NCBI RefSeq assembly: GCF_032586155.1
Contig: NZ_JAWHTC010000002.1
Span: 62,001-126,000 of the forward strand
Reading direction: 5' to 3'
Length of the DNA: 64,000 bases
Source of the DNA: JAWHTC01 sp032586155
GTDB lineage: Bacteria > Pseudomonadota > Alphaproteobacteria > Rhodobacterales > Rhodobacteraceae
Both the position numbers and the translations under genes were made by a program. Positions 8,847-17,574 of the stretch are shown in pieces. A model generated the notes under the pieces. That model saw only the letters and a list, made by a program, of their open reading frames with translations, was not told where the DNA came from and searched no databases. How positions within the stretch are numbered: the first letter of the stretch is position 1; every line of letters starts with the position of its first letter.

Positions 8847-9671
8847 ATGACCGAATCCAGCAAAAGAAGCCGCGGACGCCCGCGTGCGTTTCACGATAAA
8901 ACCGACCAGAACACCATCAAGTCGCTCGACCGCGCGCTGGCAATTCTGGCCACGCTCTCCGAGACCGATAGCCTGTCGTTGTCGGAGCTTGCAGACAGGG
9001 CCAATCAACCCGCCGCAACCGTGTACCGCGTCCTGACCACCTTCGCGCGACACGATATCGTCAACCTGAACAACCAAACTCAGCTTTGGCGGATCGGCCC
9101 CGGTGCGTTCCGGATCGGCAGCCGCTTCCTGCGCCAGAACAATCTGCTCGAAAACTGCCGCCCGATTATGCACACGCTTATGCTGGCGACGAATGAAACG
9201 GCCAATCTTGGCGTCGAGAACCGCGATCAGGTCCTGTTCGTGTCCCAGTCCGAAACCCACCAGACTATCCGCGCCTTCTTCCCGCCGGGCACAAGGAACC
9301 CGATGCATTCTTCCGGTATCGGCAAGGCCCTGCTGGCCGAATTTCCGCCTGACCGGGTGGCAGGCATTGTCGAGCGGATGGGCCTTCAGCGCTTTACCGA
9401 CAACACCATCACCGATCCGAACAGCCTGTCGGAAGAGTTGGAGAAAACCAGACAACAGGGCTATGCCTTCGATGACGAGGAACGCACCGAGGGCATGCGA
9501 TGTGTCGCCGCTGCCGTGTTCGACCCGTTCGGAAATCCCGTGGCAGGACTGTCCGTTTCAGGGCCCAGCTTTCGCGTCCCGCGCAACGCGGTGCCCGAGC
9601 TTGGCGCCCGCGTCAAGGCCGCCGCGAATGACCTGACACATGCAATTGGCGGTGCAAACGGAAGACACTAG
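8847..9671 (+). CDS. bhcR: IclR-family regulator of the beta-hydroxyaspartate cycle
   Basis: The 274-residue protein has an IclR winged helix after a basic leader (SKRSRGRPRAF), with LSLSELADRANQPAATVYR at about residues 40-60, and a C-terminal GAF-like effector domain (HSSGIGKALLAEFP, GMRCVAAAVFD). In Paracoccus denitrificans the equivalent BhcR controls the bhc operon and responds to glyoxylate. I start at ATG 8847 (MTESSKRS); the longer frame from 8775 would include the palindrome in the promoter. It is transcribed away from bhcA and ends before a 356-base gap with no gene. Confidence 0.92.
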   Translation: MTESSKRSRGRPRAFHDKTDQNTIKSLDRALAILATLSETDSLSLSELADRANQPAATVYRVLTTFARHDIVNLNNQTQLWRIGPGAFRIGSRFLRQNNLLENCRPIMHTLMLATNETANLGVENRDQVLFVSQSETHQTIRAFFPPGTRNPMHSSGIGKALLAEFPPDRVAGIVERMGLQRFTDNTITDPNSLSEELEKTRQQGYAFDDEERTEGMRCVAAAVFDPFGNPVAGLSVSGPSFRVPRNAVPELGARVKAAANDLTHAIGGANGRH

Positions 9672-10027
9672 CCCAATGGGTGCAGAGCGTCGGAACCAAT
9701 TGCTATGACACCGGCATCTGGACCGATCGCGACTTGGAAATTGCCCCTAATCCGCAACCTGTATCTTTCGAGACAAAGCGGAAGAACGCCCAAAATCCCG
9801 AACTCCACAGGCCGGTTCGATGAAGCGGATGATAGCGTTGGGGGAACCGCGATCCGCAGTCAAACCCACCAACAAATCTGCTTTGCAACACGCAGCTTTG
9901 CCGTAGATCTGAGCTGCAGGCTGTCACGCGATTTGGCTCCAACCAGACGCCCTTGAACACAAGAGGACCACCCCAAGCCGACAGGCACACTTCACCCGAC
10001 GCGATGATGCCCCCGGTTCGGGCGAGT
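9672..10027. other. Gene-free interval between bhcR and parC ends
   Basis: Two converging genes end here and 356 bases separate them. Short open frames exist on both strands (for example 9705-9956 plus and 9703-10104 minus), but none has a ribosome site, a recognisable motif or plausible composition, and the minus one overlaps the parC 3' end. I see no clear terminator hairpin. Confidence 0.5.
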
Positions 10028-12496
10028 TCAGCTAAACTTGTATGTTTTTGGGAAACCGTAAGGCGGGCGTTTACCAACACCGGCGCGTTTGCCCACCCAC
10101 TCACTCATATCGGGCTCATGACGAGTCTTGCCGCCGCCCATTTCCCAGCTCAGCCCCTGGTCCCAGACAAATGTGGTTAGGTCGGCCAACCCGCCATCCA
10201 GTTCCAGCGCGCCTTGCCGCCCGCGGGCCTGGTTGTATTTCTGCAGCCGCACGCCCTTGCCGCGGCCCATCTCAGGCAGTTCCGACAGCGGGAAGACCAG
10301 GAACTTGCCGTTCTGCGAACAGATCGCCACGTGATCACCCGCCACAGGTTTGCAGATTACGGCGACAGTGTCCTTGACATTCAACACCTGCTTGCCCGTC
10401 CGTGTCTGGGCCACTACGTCATCTTCGCCGACAACAAAGCCATTGCCCTCGGCTGAGGCGACCAACAGCTTCTCACCGGGCCGGTGAATGAACAGGTCAA
10501 TGATCTCGGCCTCGTTGGGCAGGTCCACCATCAGGCGCACCGGTTCACCCATGCCGCGCCCACCCGGCAGGTTCGACGCCTGAAGCGTGTAGAACCGCCC
10601 ATTGGTCGCAAACACCAATAGCTTGTCAGTGGTCTCGGCATGGAACAGGAAACGCCCCTCGTCACCGTCCTTGAACTTCAACTCGCGGCTCAGGTCGATA
10701 TGGCCCGACATTGCCCGGATCCAGCCCATCTTTGAGCAGACAACCGTGATCGGTTCCTTCTCGATCATCGCTTCCAGCGGCACGTCCTCGATCTCGACCG
10801 CCTCGGTAAACTGGGTGCGGCGTTCACCGATCTCGTGGCCGGCACCGAAGGTCTTGCGCACGGCCTTCAACTCATCCGAAATCCGATCCCATTGCAGGGT
10901 GTCGCTTTCCAATAGGTCTTCAAGCTCTGCGCGTTCTTCCATCAGCGCGTCGCGCTCCTTGATCAACGCCTCTTCTTCCAGGCGGCGCAAGGACCGCAGG
11001 CGCATGTTCAGGATCGCCTCGGCCTGCACATCCGACAGCCCGTTTTCACGCCCTGCATAAGAATGCGGAATGGCACGGGTGCCATCATCGGATTCGGACA
11101 ACACGCCCGAAGCAATCGCATCTTCATCGGCAATCAGGCTCAGCGACCCGACATCCACGCCCACCAAAGGCGAAACATAGGATGTTTCATCCATTGCGCG
11201 GGCGATGGTCTCTTGATGCGGACGGCTCCAATCCTCGTACATCAACGCGACCTTGGGATCATCATCGTAACGGATGATGTCGATCACCCGATCAAGGTTC
11301 AGGAACGCCGTGATCAACCCCGACAGAACTTCGAGCCGGTTGTCGATCTTGGCCATCCGGTATTTCGACCGCCGGATCAGAACCTCACGCCGGAAATCAA
11401 GGAAGGCGCGCAGCACTTCCTTCATTGAACAGACCTTGGGTGTTACCCCATCAATCAGCACGTTCATGTTGAGCGAGAACCGCACCTCAAGATCTGAGTT
11501 GCGGAACATCATGTTCATCAACACGTCTGGGTCGACGTTCTTGGATTTTGGCTCAAGGATCAGGCGAATATCGTCGGCAGATTCATCCCGTACATCCCCA
11601 AGAATCGGGATCTTCTTGGTCTGGATCAGTTCGGCGATCTTCTCGATCAGCTTGGATTTCTGCACCTGATAGGGAATCTCGGTGACAACCACCTGCCACT
11701 GGCCACGGCCCAGATCCTCGATCTCCCATTTGCTGCGCAGACGGAATGACCCGCGCCCCGTGCGATAGGCCCTGGCGATATTCTCGCGCGGCTCGACAAT
11801 CACGCCGCCAGTGGGGAAATCCGGGCCGGGCACGTAATTCAAGAGCGTGTCGTCGCGCGCATCCGGCGTCTTGATCAGGTGCAGACAGGCGCCAATCAGC
11901 TCGTCGATATTATGCGGCGGAATATTCGTCGCCATGCCCACGGCGATCCCCGCCGCACCATTGGCCAACAGGTTCGGAAACTGCGCCGGCAGGACCGACG
12001 GCTCTTCCAAACGCCCATCATAGTTGGGCCGGTAGTCCACTGCGTTCTCGTTCAGCCCTTCCAGCAGGGCCTCGGCAAACACCGTCATCCGCGCCTCGGT
12101 ATACCGGCTGGCCGCAGGGTTATCGCCGTCGATATTGCCGAAATTCCCCTGCCCGTCGACCAGCGGATAGCGCACCGCGAAATCCTGCGCCAAACGCGCC
12201 ATCGCGTCATAAATCGCTGCATCGCCATGGGGGTGGAAATCACCCATCGTGTCGCCGCTGATCTTGGCCGATTTCAGGAAACCACCGCCCGAATTCAACC
12301 GCAGACGGCTCATCGCATAGAGAATCCGGCGGTGAACCGGCTTCAGCCCGTCCCGCGCATCGGGCAGCGCCCGGTGCATGATTGTCGACAGCGCATAGGT
12401 CAGGTACCGCTCGCCAATTGCCCGGCGCAGCGGTTCCGAAATCTGCATACCCTCGTCGTCGCCCGTATCTTCTGGATCGTCCAGCAAATCGCTCAT
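10028..12496 (-). CDS. parC: DNA topoisomerase IV subunit A
   Basis: The 822-residue protein is the breakage-reunion subunit of topoisomerase IV, which separates daughter chromosomes with ParE. The N-terminal domain shows ALPDARDGLKPVHRRILY, the quinolone-region segment GDTMGDFHPHGDAAIYDAM, and the catalytic tyrosine in NPAASRYTEARMT (Y132). ASRYTEARM fits ParC; GyrA usually has AMRYTE. The C-terminal beta-propeller (from about residue 500) is shorter than in GyrA and lacks a clear GyrA box. Start ATG 12496 is the only sensible one. Confidence 0.95.
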   Translation of the reverse strand: MSDLLDDPEDTGDDEGMQISEPLRRAIGERYLTYALSTIMHRALPDARDGLKPVHRRILYAMSRLRLNSGGGFLKSAKISGDTMGDFHPHGDAAIYDAMARLAQDFAVRYPLVDGQGNFGNIDGDNPAASRYTEARMTVFAEALLEGLNENAVDYRPNYDGRLEEPSVLPAQFPNLLANGAAGIAVGMATNIPPHNIDELIGACLHLIKTPDARDDTLLNYVPGPDFPTGGVIVEPRENIARAYRTGRGSFRLRSKWEIEDLGRGQWQVVVTEIPYQVQKSKLIEKIAELIQTKKIPILGDVRDESADDIRLILEPKSKNVDPDVLMNMMFRNSDLEVRFSLNMNVLIDGVTPKVCSMKEVLRAFLDFRREVLIRRSKYRMAKIDNRLEVLSGLITAFLNLDRVIDIIRYDDDPKVALMYEDWSRPHQETIARAMDETSYVSPLVGVDVGSLSLIADEDAIASGVLSESDDGTRAIPHSYAGRENGLSDVQAEAILNMRLRSLRRLEEEALIKERDALMEERAELEDLLESDTLQWDRISDELKAVRKTFGAGHEIGERRTQFTEAVEIEDVPLEAMIEKEPITVVCSKMGWIRAMSGHIDLSRELKFKDGDEGRFLFHAETTDKLLVFATNGRFYTLQASNLPGGRGMGEPVRLMVDLPNEAEIIDLFIHRPGEKLLVASAEGNGFVVGEDDVVAQTRTGKQVLNVKDTVAVICKPVAGDHVAICSQNGKFLVFPLSELPEMGRGKGVRLQKYNQARGRQGALELDGGLADLTTFVWDQGLSWEMGGGKTRHEPDMSEWVGKRAGVGKRPPYGFPKTYKFS

Positions 12497-12628
12497 GGCC
12501 TGCTTCTAACCGCCCGATTCCACCCCTTCAAGCGGTTTGGCGCCCATACACGTCCGGGTAGGGAATCCCGCACTGGCGCAAACAGGCGCAATTGATGCAT
12601 CATTACATCAGGGAAAAATCCTAAACAC

Positions 12629-12690
12629 TTCCCCCCCGACTCGGGGTGCGAATCGGGTATAAGGGGGGAAATTGACCATAATTGCGGTCA
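12629..12690 (+). promoter_or_regulatory. Structured leader upstream of the SH3 gene
   Basis: ttcccccc at 12629-12636 pairs with ggggggaa at 12663-12670, and cccga/tcggg can pair inside. Next comes tgacc-N8-ggtca at 12673-12690, a possible operator. The block ends 34 bases before the SH3 gene start. Function is inferred from symmetry only. Confidence 0.35.
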
Positions 12691-12724
12691 TTTATCAGTG
12701 CTTGGGTAAGTGGGGGACGCGCAT

Positions 12725-13363
12725 ATGTGGCGCCTGATTGTTATCACATTCGGTTTCATGGGCTTTGCCTTTTACGAACTGAGCGGCGGTTCAGACTACA
12801 AACCGTCCGAGCGTTCGCGCCAGCATGCGGCAACGCAGGCCGCTCAACCACCGGCCACGCCCGTGCAACGTCCGGTCAGAGATACCGGCAATGCGCAGAT
12901 TCTTCTGGCCTCGGCGTCACCTTCGAACATGGAACAGCCCACCCCGCGCCGCTCCACCGTGGTCAGCGACGCTGAAAAACGCCTGCGCCTGACGCTCAAC
13001 ACCGCCCAAACCGCGGTGCCCGCATCCGCAACGACCCACGGCGTAACTACCGTGGCTGCCAATCCTGACAAGATTGCCCGCCTCGTTGCCGCCGCCGGCG
13101 CTGCGCGCCCGCAGGCCCAGCCGAAAACCGATGACGCGGTGGCAACCGACGCCGACGATAATCGCGACCTGCGCAAGGTAAAATCGGCCCGTGTGAACAT
13201 GCGGCAGGGACCGGGTAAAACGTTCAACGTGGTGGCCAAGCTGACCCGCGGAACCGAGGTCGAAGTGATCCGCGATGGCGGCGACGGCTGGGTCAAACTT
13301 CGGGTGCTCGACACAGGCCGCGTTGGCTGGATGGCTGATTTCCTGCTGGTCGCAACGAACTAG
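12725..13363 (+). CDS. SH3 type 3 domain protein, N-terminally membrane-anchored
   Basis: The 212-residue protein starts with one hydrophobic segment (WRLIVITFGFMGFAFYEL), has a long disordered Ala/Pro/Thr stretch to about residue 145, and ends in a bacterial SH3 domain: SARVNMRQGPGKTFNVVAKL, then GWVKLRVLDTGRVGWM. Such proteins usually face the periplasm and bind peptidoglycan or cell-wall enzymes. ATG 12725 has GGGGGA eight bases upstream; a GTG at 12710 is the alternative. Its stop codon shares the bases CTAG with the stop of the converging LytTR gene. Confidence 0.82.
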   Translation: MWRLIVITFGFMGFAFYELSGGSDYKPSERSRQHAATQAAQPPATPVQRPVRDTGNAQILLASASPSNMEQPTPRRSTVVSDAEKRLRLTLNTAQTAVPASATTHGVTTVAANPDKIARLVAAAGAARPQAQPKTDDAVATDADDNRDLRKVKSARVNMRQGPGKTFNVVAKLTRGTEVEVIRDGGDGWVKLRVLDTGRVGWMADFLLVATN

Positions 13364-14181
13364 ACTGCGTCTTCGCCAGGCCCAATCCCCAACTGCTGTT
13401 GCGCCGCCTTCAGATAGGTGTTCCCAATCGGCAGCCGCCGCCCGTCACGCATCCGCACTTCGGTCTTGCGCCCGGTCTTCTCGATCCCTTTGACAAATTC
13501 CCCTGCCACCCAATGCGAGCGGTGAATGCGCGCACCGGGGCAACCTTCCATCAGGTCTATCGCATCACCCAGTCGCATCAAGATCAACGCCGCGCCTTGC
13601 GTCGTTGTCACCTCTGCATAGTGATCCTGCATCGAGATGGACACCACCTGTGCGCCCGCATGTTCATCCGGCAGCCGAGACAGCAATGCCGCAGATGTAG
13701 ATGCGCACGCGGTTTTGGGCTCATCAGTGGTCCCCGGGACGTTCATACCGGCGGGTGAACCCTTGTGCGGTCCGAAAACCATCGGCCACAGCACGAATTC
13801 GGTCAGCAATAGCAAGGTGGAAAAAACCGTCACCTGCATCAGCAGCAGCGGAAACTCGGTGCTGATTTCCAGTTTCTGACCAACAGTTCCGAACAAAACA
13901 GTGATGTAAGCCGCCGTCGGTACAGCCCCGATCGCCACCCCGATTAGGAACCGCGGGAAACTGGGAATGAACGCTGCCAACCGGCTGTAATAGAACACGT
14001 GCAAAATCGGGACGATAATCAACAAGCCGCCCAGTACATCCAATGTCCAGAATACCGCCCGTTCCCAGAAACTCATCAATTCGTAGGTACCAAACGGCCC
14101 GACCAAGATGGCCATGAAGGCCACGCCGAAATAGAGGAACAGCTTCCTCTCGGGGTCAAAAACAACGTCAATTTCACGCAT
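13360..14181 (-). CDS. Membrane-bound LytTR-type transcriptional regulator
   Basis: The 273-residue protein has four hydrophobic segments in the first 150 residues (for example KLFLYFGVAFMAILVGPFG and VLGGLLIIVPILHVFYY), followed by a C-terminal LytTR DNA-binding domain: VVSISMQDHYAEVTT, GARIHRSHWV, then RRLPIGNTYLKAAQQQLG. It has no receiver domain, so the signal probably reaches the DNA-binding part through the membrane part. It is divergent from an RTX gene, and the gap holds matched direct repeats of the kind LytTR proteins bind. Confidence 0.88.
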   Translation of the reverse strand: MREIDVVFDPERKLFLYFGVAFMAILVGPFGTYELMSFWERAVFWTLDVLGGLLIIVPILHVFYYSRLAAFIPSFPRFLIGVAIGAVPTAAYITVLFGTVGQKLEISTEFPLLLMQVTVFSTLLLLTEFVLWPMVFGPHKGSPAGMNVPGTTDEPKTACASTSAALLSRLPDEHAGAQVVSISMQDHYAEVTTTQGAALILMRLGDAIDLMEGCPGARIHRSHWVAGEFVKGIEKTGRKTEVRMRDGRRLPIGNTYLKAAQQQLGIGPGEDAV

Positions 14182-14188
14182 CGTGAAT

Positions 14189-14232
14189 ACGTTTTGGCGA
14201 ATAAATTCCTACTTTTCAACGGTTTTGGCGAA
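14189..14232. promoter_or_regulatory. Tandem direct repeats, likely LytTR binding sites
   Basis: The 11-mer gttttggcgaa occurs at 14191-14201 and again at 14222-14232, on the same strand and exactly 31 bases apart, about three helical turns. The pair starts 10 bases from the LytTR start codon and ends 73 bases before the RTX start. LytTR regulators bind pairs of direct repeats on one DNA face, so self-control and control of the RTX gene are both plausible. Confidence 0.6.
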
Positions 14233-14305
14233 GTTGAGCTTTCTATGGCGCGCGGCAAGCCCCTAGCCTCGGCTTCGAACTGCGTTCAACCCAAAGGACA
14301 TTTTC

Positions 14306-15466
14306 ATGCCCAATACATTGACGATCTCCATCCGTGGCCGTGACGGATTTGACCTCTCTGGGTTCATGAACGATCTGGAACAGGGTCTGTTTTCGACGGA
14401 TGGAACCACGCTGGAACTGCTCGGCCCCGACGGCACGGCGCTGATGACAGACGCCGGCACGATGGAGCTGCGCATCCCCTACACAACCATCGACGGCCAG
14501 GTACACGCCGAAGGCTTCATCCTGATCCCGGATACCCTACCGGTCGTGCGCGCAGTATTTTCCTCGCCCGAACCCTTGGGGTTTCCGGTTTGGACAGACA
14601 TGCGCCCCCTGTCCTTCTTTGACGCCCTGCTCGGCGACACCCGCTTCGACGTCCGCGGTAGCCGCGGTGACGATGCCGCCGCCGGTAGCGATTTCGGCGA
14701 CCGCTTCCGCATGGGCAGTGGCGACGACAGCGTGTTCGGCGGCGATGGCGACGATTTGATCAACGGCGGACGCGGCAACGACCTGCTGATCGGCGGCCCC
14801 GGCAACGACACCATTTTGGGCGGCGGCGGCAATGACATGCTTGTGCTGGGCGATGGCAATGCCTTGGTCCTGGGCGACGGCAACACGCTTGACCAGATCG
14901 TGGCGCGCGGCGGCGCGGGCAACGACATCTTCGTGCAGTTCAGTGGCCAAAGCACCATCACCGGCGGTCCTGGCAACGATGTCCTGATTGTCCAGACCGA
15001 CAGCGCACTGGCGAATATTTTTGTTCAGTTCCGTGATTTCGGGGCCGAGGATTCCCTGGTCCTGACCGGCCTGTCCGTCAGCCCCGATACCATCGACCCG
15101 GCCGACGAAACCCTCGCCGATCTCGAAAACGGCTCGATCGACGATTTCCAATGGCGCGAAACGCCCCGCGGTGTGGAAATTCAGGCCGGTGACGCCCGCA
15201 TCATCCTGCGCGGTGTCGACGCAGAGGATATCAATCTCGACCAGATCCTGTTCACCGAAAACTCGGCGCTGGAAACTATGGGGATTTTCGATTGCAATCC
15301 CGGCCAAGGCATTCTGGGCACTTCGGCATTGGGCGACAACGTCTATATTCAGGAACTTCCCAGCGGCGGCGCCCAATCGACCTCGGAATCCCTGGAGCCT
15401 TTCGATGTCTTTTGCGGCGACATTTTCGAATTTGGCACCACTGCCGGCGGCTCCCCCAACATCTAG
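14306..15466 (+). CDS. RTX-type calcium-binding protein, probably secreted by type I system
   Basis: The 386-residue acidic protein has a non-repetitive N-terminal part and a calcium-binding nonapeptide block at about residues 135-205 with GGxGxDxxx units such as GGDGDDLINGGRGNDLLIGG. A later part resembles the region after RTX repeats in other secreted proteins (VQFRDFGAEDSLVLTGL). It has no N-terminal signal peptide, which fits type I secretion. No transporter genes are adjacent. It has no recognisable enzymatic domain, so it may be a surface or adhesion protein. LytTR repeats lie upstream and a terminator downstream. Confidence 0.85.
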   Translation: MPNTLTISIRGRDGFDLSGFMNDLEQGLFSTDGTTLELLGPDGTALMTDAGTMELRIPYTTIDGQVHAEGFILIPDTLPVVRAVFSSPEPLGFPVWTDMRPLSFFDALLGDTRFDVRGSRGDDAAAGSDFGDRFRMGSGDDSVFGGDGDDLINGGRGNDLLIGGPGNDTILGGGGNDMLVLGDGNALVLGDGNTLDQIVARGGAGNDIFVQFSGQSTITGGPGNDVLIVQTDSALANIFVQFRDFGAEDSLVLTGLSVSPDTIDPADETLADLENGSIDDFQWRETPRGVEIQAGDARIILRGVDAEDINLDQILFTENSALETMGIFDCNPGQGILGTSALGDNVYIQELPSGGAQSTSESLEPFDVFCGDIFEFGTTAGGSPNI

Positions 15467-15500
15467 AAATTTCACCCAAAGGTATTTTCAGTTGCCTAAA

Positions 15501-15537
15501 GCCGCGCTGGTCTGCATGACTGGCGCGGCAATTTCTT
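15501..15537 (+). terminator. Rho-independent terminator of the RTX gene
   Basis: gccgcgctggtc (15501-15512) pairs with gactggcgcggc (15518-15529) with two G-T pairs around a five-base loop, followed by aatttctttc. It starts 34 bases after the RTX stop and before the SDR start. Confidence 0.75.
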
Positions 15538-15549
15538 TCGCAGGGTATT

Positions 15550-16377
15550 ATGGTAAAATCCGTCCTGATCACCGGCTGTTCCTCGGGTATCGGCCATGAC
15601 GCCGCCCATGGGCTCAAGGCGCGCGGCTGGCGTGTGTTTGCAGGGTGCCGACAGCAAGGCGACTGCGATCGCCTTGCCGATGAAGGGCTGGAAACCGTCC
15701 ATCTAGATTACTCCAGCCCTGATACGATCCACACCGCGCTCGATCATGTGCTTGATGCCACCGGTGGCACGCTTGACGCGCTTTACAACAATGGCGCCTT
15801 CGCCGTACCCGGCGCGGTCGAAGACCTGCCCACCGAAGCCCTGCGCGCAATTTTCGAGACCAATGTCTTCGGCCTGCACGAGCTGACCCGACAGGTCATT
15901 CCGGTGATGCGCGCCCAAGGACACGGCCGCATCGTCAACTGCTCCTCGGTGCTGGGCATGGTGCCGATGCGTTGGCGCGGCGCCTATGTCGCCACAAAGT
16001 TCGCCCTCGAAGGGCTCACCGACGTGCTGCGCCTAGAAATGCGCGACACCCCGATCCACGTCATCACACTCGCCCCTGGACCGATCACCTCGAAGATCCG
16101 TGAAAACTCGATCCCGCATTTCGAAAAATGGGTCGACTGGGAATCCAGCCCGCGCGCGGACCAATACCGCTCGGCCCTCCTCAAACGTCTCTACGAGGAA
16201 CGCGACATGGACCGGTTTGAACTGCCCGCCTCGGCAGTGACCAAGAAACTCGCCCATGCGCTGGAATCCAGCCGCCCGCGTCCGCGTTATTACATCACCA
16301 CGCCCACCTACCTGATGGGCGCGGCCCGGCGACTTTTACCGACCCGTGCGCTGGACTGGTTGATCTCCAAAGGGTGA
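15550..16377 (+). CDS. Short-chain dehydrogenase/reductase
   Basis: The 275-residue protein is a classical SDR: cofactor motif TGCSSGIG near residue 8, NNGAF, catalytic serine in IVNCSSVLG, and the YVATK active-site pair near residue 150, followed by LAPGPITSKI. The C-terminal tail of about 60 residues is longer than usual and contains YITTPTYLMGAARRLLP, as in SDRs acting on lipid-like substrates. The ATG follows AGGG. The substrate is not determined. It stands alone after the RTX terminator and precedes a small membrane protein by 93 bases. Confidence 0.85.
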   Translation: MVKSVLITGCSSGIGHDAAHGLKARGWRVFAGCRQQGDCDRLADEGLETVHLDYSSPDTIHTALDHVLDATGGTLDALYNNGAFAVPGAVEDLPTEALRAIFETNVFGLHELTRQVIPVMRAQGHGRIVNCSSVLGMVPMRWRGAYVATKFALEGLTDVLRLEMRDTPIHVITLAPGPITSKIRENSIPHFEKWVDWESSPRADQYRSALLKRLYEERDMDRFELPASAVTKKLAHALESSRPRPRYYITTPTYLMGAARRLLPTRALDWLISKG

Positions 16378-16470
16378 CCGATCCGGGAAAACCGCACTCC
16401 AGGAAAAAACACCCCTTCGCTTTTGTGCCTCCAACCACTACATCAGGCCAAACGGTGAAAGGAACACGAC

Positions 16471-16668
16471 ATGGCATCTGATCCCCTCTTTTGGGTTGTG
16501 GCAATCGCCTGTCTGGGCGTGCTGATCATCCTGATGATCGGCGTCGGTGGGTTTGCCAGGGGTGGTGAGTTCAACCGCAAACACGCCAACCGGATCATGC
16601 GCTACCGGATTGCCGCGCAGGCAGTGGCCGTTGCACTGATCCTGCTGTTTGTCTGGCTCCGGTACTGA
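16471..16668 (+). CDS. Small twin-transmembrane protein (HIG1-like)
   Basis: The 65-residue protein has two hydrophobic helices (FWVVAIACLGVLIILMIGVG and AQAVAVALILLFVWLRY) joined by a basic loop with RGGEFNRKHANRIMRYRIA. This layout and the NxxMRYR loop match the HIG1-type twin-membrane proteins found beside cobalamin adenosyltransferase in Rhodobacteraceae. It ends three bases before the pduO-type gene and is probably co-transcribed. Members of the HIG1 group can associate with cytochrome oxidase; that role here is only a possibility. Confidence 0.75.
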   Translation: MASDPLFWVVAIACLGVLIILMIGVGGFARGGEFNRKHANRIMRYRIAAQAVAVALILLFVWLRY

Positions 16669-16671
16669 TCC

Positions 16672-17241
16672 ATGGTGGTCCTGTCGAAAATCTATACCCG
16701 CACCGGCGACAAGGGTGACACCGCGCTGGTTGACGGGTCACGCCGCCCCAAGCATGACGCCCGCGTGTCCGCCTATGGCACAACGGACGAGTTGAATTCG
16801 ACCGTGGGTCTCGCCCGGTTGCATGCCGGCGGTGCCGTCGACACCGCCCTGTCCCTGATCCAGAACGACCTCTTCGATCTCGGCTCGGACCTTGCCAACC
16901 CGACGACCGACGATGCGCAGGCCGAATACCCGCCCCTGCGCATGGTTGCGGCCCAGGTCGAGCGCCTCGAATCCGAGATCGACGCCATGACCAGCCAGCT
17001 CGAACCGCTGCGCAGCTTCGTCCTGCCCGGCGGCACGGCGCTGGCCGCCCATCTGCACCTCTGCCGCACTGTGGCCCGCCGGGCCGAACGGTTGGCCGTG
17101 GAACTGGCGGCGTCCGAGCCGGTCAACGAACACGCGGTGAAATACCTCAACCGCCTCTCCGACTGGTTCTTCGTGGCCGCCCGCATCGCCAATGACGGTG
17201 GCAAGGCGGATGTCCTCTGGGTTCCCGGCGCGAACCGCTAA
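16672..17241 (+). CDS. pduO: PduO-type cob(I)alamin adenosyltransferase
   Basis: The 189-residue enzyme transfers adenosine from ATP to cob(I)alamin, making coenzyme B12. It has the family N-terminal motif KIYTRTGDKGDTALVDG, the DELNSTVGLARL helix, and the late signature CRTVARRAERLAV followed by YLNRLSDWFFVAAR. Length is typical. A start at ATG 16672 puts it three bases after the twin-membrane gene. Coenzyme B12 is used by mutases of the ethylmalonyl-CoA route, which fits the mcd gene later in the window. Confidence 0.92.
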   Translation: MVVLSKIYTRTGDKGDTALVDGSRRPKHDARVSAYGTTDELNSTVGLARLHAGGAVDTALSLIQNDLFDLGSDLANPTTDDAQAEYPPLRMVAAQVERLESEIDAMTSQLEPLRSFVLPGGTALAAHLHLCRTVARRAERLAVELAASEPVNEHAVKYLNRLSDWFFVAARIANDGGKADVLWVPGANR

Positions 17242-17271
17242 ACCGGACCATCCCTCCCTCGCCCCTGGTTG

Positions 17272-17369
17272 TTTGTTCAAATACTTACTTCCACTCCCAG
17301 CCAAGAACACCTCCAGAGACGCGTGAGGGCACGGGGGCGGGCGGGTGGGACGTGCCCGAACGCGTCTCT
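17272..17369. repeat. AAATACTT motif followed by a long inverted repeat
   Basis: The gap between pduO and etfB (17242-17574, 333 bases) has no gene. At 17272-17286 is a copy of the window's recurring intergenic motif (tttgttcaaatactt). At 17315-17333 agagacgcgtgagggcacg pairs with 17351-17369 around a GC-rich 17-base loop, with two mismatches. No T-run follows, so a simple terminator is unlikely. The etfB promoter should lie between here and 17558. Confidence 0.55.
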
Positions 17370-17574
17370 CCCGGCAAGTCCCGCACAACCGCACCAATCC
17401 ATCGCCTGCAACATTCTGGCAAAGAATCCCCTGCAAAACCCGTGAACGCGACGTCGGTTGGCGCTAACGTGACGATTTTGCCCTGTTTCACCGCCCCACG
17501 AACCGCTAACAGAACCGGGAGAGCCGGAATCGCCGCATCCAAGCGGCATTGATTTGTTAAGGAGACCGCAGCCC

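Noticed and set aside
9703..10104. A 133-residue minus-strand frame after bhcR
   Set aside because: It overlaps parC in another frame, has no ribosome site and no recognisable motif.
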